Below are positions 1 to 4,661 of a stretch of 9,604 nucleotides of DNA, one piece after another. A program made the position numbers and the translations under genes. Source of the stretch: Actinomycetes bacterium (lineage in GTDB: Bacteria > Actinomycetota > Actinomycetes > Streptosporangiales > Streptosporangiaceae); the NCBI GenBank assembly GCA_025964635.1, contig JAOPYP010000435.1, forward strand, positions 1 to 9,604. The letters run 5' to 3'. The number at the start of each line of letters is the position of its first letter. Positions within the stretch are counted from its first letter, which is position 1. A model generated the notes under the pieces. That model was not told the origin of the DNA, did not search any database, and saw only the letters and a program-made list of their open reading frames with translations.

Positions 1-77
1 CCCGGGGGCGGGCCGCCGGGGACCGGGCCGCCGGGGACCGGGGCGCCGGGGGTCGGGGCGCCGGGGGTCGGGGCGCC
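1..77. repeat. 15-bp tandem minisatellite, about five units
   Basis: The left edge is built of degenerate 15-bp units. The 13-bp core gccggggaccggg occurs at 15-27 and 30-42. The later units read gccgggggtcggggc, at 46-60 and 61-75. On the minus strand the array is in frame and encodes (A/G)P(T/V)PG pentapeptides. The array runs off the window, so the copy number is a minimum. A nearly identical core occurs inside the DNA methyltransferase gene at 2571-2615. Confidence 0.8.
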
Positions 78-119
78 GTCCGGGAGCGCGGTGACGGCGG
101 ATGCGTCGCTGGTGTTCAT
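1..119 (-). CDS. 5' end of a divergent gene with a Pro/Gly-rich N-terminus (possibly rsmI), truncated by the window
   Basis: Reading leftward from an ATG at 119-117, the frame is open to the window edge (39 codons). It begins MNTSDASAVTALPDG and continues as pentapeptides of the form (A/G)P(T/V)PG. No folded domain is reached, so the sequence alone gives no function. The gene is divergent from pmt. In mycobacteria, pmt (Rv1002c) is divergent from rsmI (Rv1003), the 16S rRNA 2'-O-methyltransferase for C1402, so an RsmI with a disordered N-terminal extension is the best guess. That is synteny, not sequence evidence. No clear Shine-Dalgarno sequence precedes the ATG. The true start could lie further left inside the repeat, in which case part of this stretch would be untranslated leader. 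Confidence 0.45.
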   Translation of the reverse strand, partial: MNTSDASAVTALPDGAPTPGAPTPGAPVPGGPVPGGPPP

Positions 120-182
120 GCCGGGCACCACGCTATGTCCCAGCGAGCGCCGCGTTGGGCCTGGCCCACCACTACGTCGCGA

Positions 183-204
183 TCTGGCGCCGTTCTGGCG
201 CCGT
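183..204. repeat. Perfect 11-bp tandem direct repeat in the divergent spacer upstream of pmt
   Basis: The 11-mer tctggcgccgt occurs at 183-193 and again, identically and without a gap, at 194-204, one base before the ATG at 206. Each copy contains the palindrome ggcgcc. With an 11-bp period, both copies would face the same side of the helix, as expected for a pair of regulator half-sites. It lies in the only non-coding stretch between the two divergent genes. I recognise no specific regulator. A slippage duplication is the simple alternative. If pmt starts at 101, the repeat would be coding. Confidence 0.6.
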
Positions 205-205
205 A

Positions 206-1885
206 ATGCTCGCCCGCCCCAATACCATGTGTCCGATGATGGCCTCCCGGGCGGCCGCGCAGCCGGCCGCCGCGACCGCCGACCAGCCATCCGGGCTCCT
301 CGCCCGGATGGTCCCGCCCATGCCCGGCAGCGTCCTGTGGGGCTGGCTGGGCCCGCTGCTGGTCACCGCGTTCGGCGCGTTCCTGCGGTTCAACCAGCTG
401 GGCAAGCCGGACAAGGTCATCTTCGACGAGACGTACTACGTCCCGGATGCGCTGGGGATCCTGCGGTACGGCGTCGAGCATAACTACGTGAGCGCGCGGA
501 ACTCGATGCTCGTCCGCGGGGACACGCACATCTTCAACACCGGCGGCGAGTTCGTCGTGCATCCGCCGGCCGGGAAGGTGCTCATCGCGTTCGGCGAGTG
601 GACGTTCGGCGTCAACTCGTTCGGCTGGCGGTTCGCGGCCGCGCTGATCGGATCGCTGGCCATCCTGCTGCTGGCCCGGATCGCCCGCCGGATGACCCGG
701 TCCACCCTGCTCGGCTGCATCGCCGGCCTGCTGATGGCGCTGGACGGGCTGGAGTTCGTGATGAGCCGCACGGCCCTCCTGGACATCTTCCTGATGTTCT
801 GGATACTGGCCGCGTTCGGCTGCCTGGTCGTGGACCGGGACGTCACGCGGGCCCGGCTGGCCACGGCGACGGCCCGGACGGCAGGCGGTGCGCCCTCGGC
901 GTGGGAGCCAGGGGGCGCGGACCCGGCCGGCCTGGAACCGGCTGCCCCGGACGGGCCCCGGGGGCCGAGGACCTGGTGGCGGAGGATCCCCTGGTGGCGT
1001 GTGGGCGCCGGGGTCTGCATCGGCCTGGCCCTGGCCTCGAAGTGGGACGCGATCTGGTACCTGCTCGGCCTGGCCGCGCTGGTCATCGCCTGGGATGTCG
1101 GTGCGCACCGGGCCGCCGGGCTGCCCGGCGGCTTCCTCGGCACCGTGCGGCGGCACCGCTGGCTGCCGGTCTGGTTCGGCGTGCTGCCCGTCGTGGTGTA
1201 CCTGATCAGCTGGGCGGGCTGGTTCTTCAGCAGCAGCGGATACGACCGGCAGTGGGCCGGGCAGAACGGCATCCACACCCCGGTGATCTCCGCGCTGGCG
1301 TCGTTCGTGCAGTACCAGAAGCAGATCCTCCAGTTCCACCTGGGCCTGACCACGCACCATCCGTACCAGTCGCAGCCCTGGACCTGGCTGGTGATGAGCC
1401 GGCCGGTCGCGTTCTTCTGGCAGTGCCCGGCGGGCGGCACGCACGGGGCCTGCGCCGGCGCCAAGGCCCAGGAAGTGCTGGCCATCGGCACGCCGCTGAT
1501 CTGGTGGGCGTCGATCGCCACGCTGCTGGTCTGCGTGGCCTGGTGGCTGACCCGCCGGGACTGGCGGGCCGGGGCGCTGCTGCTGGCCGTGGCCGTGGGC
1601 TGGCTGCCCTGGTTCTGGTTCGCGCTGCACGACCACCGCACCGAGTTCTTCTTCTACGCGCTGGAGTTCGAGCCCTACCTGATCCTGTCGATCACCCTGT
1701 GCCTGGGGCTGATCATCGGGTCGGCGCGGGCGTCCGCGATGCGCCGCACGGTCGGCGCGGCGGTGGTCGGCGCCTACCTGCTCGGGGTGCTGCTGAACTT
1801 CGCCTACCTCTACCCCGTCCTGGCGGCCCGGGTCATTCCGTACTCGTCCTGGCTGTCGCACATGTGGTACCACGGCTGGATATAG
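206..1885 (+). CDS. pmt: Dolichyl-phosphate-mannose (polyprenyl-phosphate-mannose) protein O-mannosyltransferase, GT39 family
   Basis: Integral membrane enzyme that transfers mannose from a polyprenyl-phosphate donor to Ser/Thr of exported proteins on the outer face of the membrane, coupled to Sec export in actinobacteria. From the ATG at 206 the protein has 559 residues, close to mycobacterial Pmt (about 520). Visible features: first membrane helix at about residues 44-60; the conserved acidic FDE at 73-75, followed by TYY; HPPAGK at 119-124; a series of hydrophobic helices; ASKWDAIWYL at 277-286; and the typical ending W..MW..GWI. Residues about 215-258 form a Gly/Pro/Ala-rich loop that looks like an insertion. 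The start is uncertain: the frame is open from 101, with further ATGs at 227, 236 and 239, and none has a good ribosome-binding site. I chose 206 because it leaves room for a divergent promoter. The stop lies 7 bases from the stop of the convergent methyltransferase gene, with no hairpin between them. Family assignment is firm. Confidence 0.93.
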   Translation: MLARPNTMCPMMASRAAAQPAAATADQPSGLLARMVPPMPGSVLWGWLGPLLVTAFGAFLRFNQLGKPDKVIFDETYYVPDALGILRYGVEHNYVSARNSMLVRGDTHIFNTGGEFVVHPPAGKVLIAFGEWTFGVNSFGWRFAAALIGSLAILLLARIARRMTRSTLLGCIAGLLMALDGLEFVMSRTALLDIFLMFWILAAFGCLVVDRDVTRARLATATARTAGGAPSAWEPGGADPAGLEPAAPDGPRGPRTWWRRIPWWRVGAGVCIGLALASKWDAIWYLLGLAALVIAWDVGAHRAAGLPGGFLGTVRRHRWLPVWFGVLPVVVYLISWAGWFFSSSGYDRQWAGQNGIHTPVISALASFVQYQKQILQFHLGLTTHHPYQSQPWTWLVMSRPVAFFWQCPAGGTHGACAGAKAQEVLAIGTPLIWWASIATLLVCVAWWLTRRDWRAGALLLAVAVGWLPWFWFALHDHRTEFFFYALEFEPYLILSITLCLGLIIGSARASAMRRTVGAAVVGAYLLGVLLNFAYLYPVLAARVIPYSSWLSHMWYHGWI

Positions 1886-1892
1886 CGCGCGG

Positions 1893-3713
1893 TCAGCGGC
1901 CCGGCCTGGGTCCGGGGTCGGCGCCGGGCGGGTCCGCCCCGGCGGCCAGCAGCGCTGGTCCCGGCACCGGCAGCCGTTCCATCTCCCGGGGCTCGAACTT
2001 GACCAGGCCGCCCGCGTAGACACGGCCCTGGCCCGGGGTCACCGACCGGTTCAGGAAGGCGGCGAGGGCGTCCAGCACCCCGGGGGCCAGCGGCTCGCGC
2101 GGGTACAGCCCGTGCGCGATGTTGAGGTAGCTGGCCCCCGCGTGGTTGCGGACGAAGACCGGCGCCCGGCGGCCCATGTAGCTGGCCAGGATCGGCGGGG
2201 GCGCGCCGAGCCGGACCCGCCACCAGGGGGTGCGGTGCCGGGCCACGTACGAGTCCGCGGCCCCGGCCGCGGTGGCGTGGCGGAGGAACCGGGCCACGGC
2301 GGCCCGTTCCCGGCCGGGCAGGCCGTCCAGGTCCGCGGGCAGGCTGATGACCTGGCGCAGCGGGGCGCCCGGCGGCAGCACCGGGCCGGCCGCGATCAGT
2401 TCCCGGGCCCGGGTCACGGCGGGGACCAGGAACCGGTCCGGGATCAGCGGGTGCGGCCCCGCCGTCACCCACACCGCGTTCGCGCCGGTGACCTGGCCCC
2501 GGTGCACCCGGCATAGCTCGCCCAGCTCGACGTGGCCCTCGGGAAGGCGTCCCGGGTACGCGGCGGCGGAGCCGGGGTCCGGGCGGCCGGGGTCCGGGAG
2601 GCCGGGGTCCGGGAGGCCGGAGCTGACGTGAGGGAGGTCAGCGCGCAGCAGCGGTCCCCAGCGGGGGGCCGTGCGCAGTACCGCCGTGGGCACGGGGGTG
2701 CCGCCGGCCAGCGCGCCCAGCCGCTCCGGGGAGGCCACCCGGCGCATGCGGATCGCCTCGGCAGCGGTGCCGGGCCGGAAGCAGGTGATGACCGAGGTGG
2801 CGGCCGCGTCCGCGAACACCGGCACGGCCGGCTCGACCAGGTGGACCGCCTGGCCGCCGAGCGCACCAAGCAGCAATTCCCGGATCAGGCGGCCGTAGTT
2901 CACGTCCAGCCACTCGGCCGCGGTGATGAGCACTCCCAGGTCACCGGGGGCGGCGTGCCGCGCGGTGGCCAGGAAGAAGTGGGCGTGCAGCCCGGACAGC
3001 CCGCTGGCCGGCACCCCCTGGTCCCGGGCGGCGCGGCGGAGCCAGTCCTTCCCCGGCGCGCCGATCTGATGGTGCCGCACGTAGGGCGGGTTGCCCAGGA
3101 ACAGCGTGGGCCCGCTGGCCGTGGGCAGCGGGGCGCAGCGGTAGTCGGCGAGCAGCACCGCGGACCGGGCCGCGAAGCCAGCCGCGGCCAGGCTGGCCCG
3201 GCCGATGATCGCAGCCACCGGGTCGATCTCGACGCCGACCAGGAGCGCCTGCGGCCAGCGGCGCCCCGCGGCCAGGAGCATCCGGGCCGACCCGGAGCCG
3301 GGATCCACGATCCGGGCCGGGCGGATCCCGGTGCCCGCCGCCCAGGCGATCATGCTCTCGATGATGGGCGGCGGGGTGAACGTCTGCCCGAGAACCCGGC
3401 GGCCCGCCGGGCCGCGCAGCGCGCAGAAGGCCTGCCCGAGCGGGTCCTGGCCGGCCCGGATCCGGTCACGGATCGCCGCCAGCGTGTGCGTCTGGCCGGG
3501 CTGGCGGCCGGCCGCGCGACCCGCACGTGCGGCCGCGCGGGACGCCAGGTCCTCTTCGGCCGGGGACCAGCCCGCCACGCAGGCCGCGCCGAGCTGGTTG
3601 GCCACGCCCACCAGCGCCTGCTCGTCCGGTAGGTGCTCGTCCGGTATCTGCCCGTCCGCTACCGGTTCAGCTGGTATCTGGCCGCCGGGGAGAACGCTGG
3701 TCACCCGCATCAT
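1893..3713 (-). CDS. Solitary Eco57I/TaqI-type adenine-specific DNA methyltransferase
   Basis: Predicted N6-adenine DNA methyltransferase of 606 residues. An N-terminal region is followed by a motif X-like GQTFTPP (109-115), motif I DPGSGSA (137-143) for S-adenosylmethionine, VEIDP (161-165), and motif IV NPPY (208-211), the catalytic signature of N6-adenine methylases. The C-terminal half (about 390-585) resembles target-recognition domains of TaqI/Eco57I-type enzymes. It opens with CRVHRGQVTGANAVWV and ends with GGLVKFEPREMERLPVP. No nuclease domain and no neighbouring restriction gene are visible, so it looks like an orphan modification enzyme. Two pentapeptide-repeat stretches interrupt it: residues 11-30, and 366-381 between the catalytic and recognition parts. 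ATGs at 3713 and 3710 are both possible starts. No Shine-Dalgarno sequence precedes them, so the message may be leaderless or start further in. Target sequence and activity cannot be read from the sequence. Confidence 0.85.
   Translation of the reverse strand: MMRVTSVLPGGQIPAEPVADGQIPDEHLPDEQALVGVANQLGAACVAGWSPAEEDLASRAAARAGRAAGRQPGQTHTLAAIRDRIRAGQDPLGQAFCALRGPAGRRVLGQTFTPPPIIESMIAWAAGTGIRPARIVDPGSGSARMLLAAGRRWPQALLVGVEIDPVAAIIGRASLAAAGFAARSAVLLADYRCAPLPTASGPTLFLGNPPYVRHHQIGAPGKDWLRRAARDQGVPASGLSGLHAHFFLATARHAAPGDLGVLITAAEWLDVNYGRLIRELLLGALGGQAVHLVEPAVPVFADAAATSVITCFRPGTAAEAIRMRRVASPERLGALAGGTPVPTAVLRTAPRWGPLLRADLPHVSSGLPDPGLPDPGRPDPGSAAAYPGRLPEGHVELGELCRVHRGQVTGANAVWVTAGPHPLIPDRFLVPAVTRARELIAAGPVLPPGAPLRQVISLPADLDGLPGRERAAVARFLRHATAAGAADSYVARHRTPWWRVRLGAPPPILASYMGRRAPVFVRNHAGASYLNIAHGLYPREPLAPGVLDALAAFLNRSVTPGQGRVYAGGLVKFEPREMERLPVPGPALLAAGADPPGADPGPRPGR
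2571..2615. repeat. Three-unit 15-bp minisatellite inside the methyltransferase gene
   Basis: Units start at 2571 (gccggggtccgggcg), 2586 and 2601 (both gccggggtccgggag), with a partial fourth at 2616. Read on the minus strand they encode LPDPG/LPDPG/RPDPG in the linker between the catalytic and recognition domains. The last two units are identical, which suggests recent slippage. The 13-bp core differs by one base from the core at 15-42. Confidence 0.85.
3624..3683. repeat. Degenerate 15-bp repeat at the N-terminus of the methyltransferase
   Basis: Four 15-bp units on the minus strand encode GQIPA-EPVAD-GQIPD-EHLPD (residues 11-30). The DNA keeps traces of duplication: ctcgtccggta occurs at 3621-3631 and 3636-3646, and ggtatctg at 3643-3650 and 3673-3680. 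The units are more diverged than those at 2571-2615, so the array is probably older. It lies close to the start codon, so length changes here could affect only a disordered tail. Confidence 0.65.
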
Positions 3714-4025
3714 TGTGACGGCATGGAGGTGATCGGGGCCGGCAGTACCCAGGCGCGCCGGGTTGCGTCACACTGGAGGCAGATTCCAGCCTTTGCGCGG
3801 GTCAATGATGATCTCCGCGCCGGCCGGCCAGTCCGGGGGACGGGCCGGCCCCGGAGTACTGGTGGGCGTTGCCCGGGCACACAGTGGGCCTTCAGGAATC
3901 TCTCAGTTTCAGGGGGTAGGAAAGAAAGTGCGGAGAGCGGGGAAAAAAGTGACCCGATTCACCGAGCCGGATGGGTGTCCCCGTACGTCTCTAGGGTGAA
4001 GGGTAACGACGGAGTGGAGTGACCC
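3714..4025. promoter_or_regulatory. Divergent spacer between the methyltransferase and sigR-like genes
   Basis: These 312 bp separate two divergent starts and should hold both promoters. The right half (about 3895-3960) is purine-rich and less GC-rich than the surroundings. A GGAAT at 3895-3899 resembles the -35 element of SigR/SigH promoters. The nearest GT-containing -10 candidate (GTA at 3916) is two bases too close for the GGAAT-N18-GTT consensus, so autoregulation is only suggested. The ribosome-binding site GGAGTGGAG at 4011-4019 ends six bases before the sigR ATG. An imperfect inverted repeat, CTGGA/TCCAG, lies at about 3773-3789. A rightward open frame (3633-4022) crosses the region but has no recognisable product. 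Confidence 0.5.
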
Positions 4026-4610
4026 ATGGGGACTAGCGAAGAGGCACCAGACCGGGACCAGCGGTTCGAGCAGGACGTCGTGCCGTTCCTCGGTCAGCTG
4101 TACCCCGCTGCGCTCCGCATGACCCGTAACCCGACGGACGCCGAGGACCTCGTCCAGGAGACCTCGGCCAAGGCGTACGCCGCGTTCCACCAGTTCCGGC
4201 CGGGCACCAACCTCAAGGCCTGGCTGCACCGCATCCTGGCCAACACGTTCATCAACACCTACCGCAAGCGGCGCCGTGAGCCGCGGCAGGCGTCCGGGGG
4301 CGACTTCCAGGAGTGGCAGCTGCCCGCGGACCCGCTGGCCGCGCAGGCCCGGTCAGCCGAGGCGGAGGCGCTCGACCGGCTCGCCGACTCGGAGATCCTG
4401 CGTGCACTGCGTGACCTGCCCGAGGAGTTCCGGGTCGCGGTGTACCTGGCCGACATCGAGGGCTATGCCTACAAGGAGATCGCCGAGATCATGGGCACCC
4501 CCATCGGCACGGTGATGTCGCGGCTGCACCGCGGCCGCGGCCGGCTGCGGGACAAGCTGGCCGCCTACGGCCCCGGCCCCGGCCCGGGCCTGGCGCCCAT
4601 GACGGGCTGA
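4026..4610 (+). CDS. sigR: SigR/SigH-type ECF RNA polymerase sigma factor (ECF12-like)
   Basis: This 194-residue protein matches the family of Streptomyces SigR and Mycobacterium SigH, which direct RNA polymerase to disulfide/thiol-stress genes such as thioredoxin and mycothiol genes. Region 2 (about 15-90) contains NPTDAEDLVQET (35-46), the hallmark FHQFRPGTNLKAWLHRI (54-70) and the -10-recognising TFINTYRKRRREP (74-86). Region 4 (about 120-180) has LPEEFRVAVYLADIEGYAYK and the helix-turn-helix IAEIMGTPIGTVMSRLHRGR (152-171). The start is well defined: GGAGTGGAG lies at 4011-4019 and an in-frame TGA at 4020-4022. That stop rules out an N-terminally extended isoform such as Streptomyces SigR'. 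SigR genes are usually followed by rsrA, encoding a zinc anti-sigma factor. Here the gene is followed after 51 bp by the convergent asnB end, so no rsrA fits. The C-terminal tail is Gly/Pro-rich (GPGPGPG). Confidence 0.92.
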   Translation: MGTSEEAPDRDQRFEQDVVPFLGQLYPAALRMTRNPTDAEDLVQETSAKAYAAFHQFRPGTNLKAWLHRILANTFINTYRKRRREPRQASGGDFQEWQLPADPLAAQARSAEAEALDRLADSEILRALRDLPEEFRVAVYLADIEGYAYKEIAEIMGTPIGTVMSRLHRGRGRLRDKLAAYGPGPGPGLAPMTG

Positions 4611-4661
4611 TCCAGGACTCCCAGCCCAGGACGGCCGGCCCGGCAGTTACCAGGCCCAGGG

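Noticed and set aside
116..2023. 635-codon leftward open frame antisense to pmt
   Set aside because: It lies opposite the pmt frame, which has clear GT39 motifs. Its translation is Arg/Gly/Pro/Gln-rich with no recognisable motif, as expected for the antisense of GC-rich coding DNA.
2532..3632. 366-codon rightward open frame opposite the methyltransferase
   Set aside because: The minus strand has DPGSGSA and NPPY in correct order. The plus translation is low-complexity and without motifs.
3633..4022. 129-codon rightward frame ending just before sigR
   Set aside because: It starts inside the methyltransferase gene and has mixed composition with no domain. It mostly covers the divergent spacer, and its stop codon is the TGA three bases before sigR.
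4611..4661. Bidirectional terminator between sigR and asnB
   Set aside because: Only short GC palindromes (ggccggcc) and a duplicated gttaccaggc (4646-4655, 4661-4670) are present. There is no stem of convincing length and no T-run.
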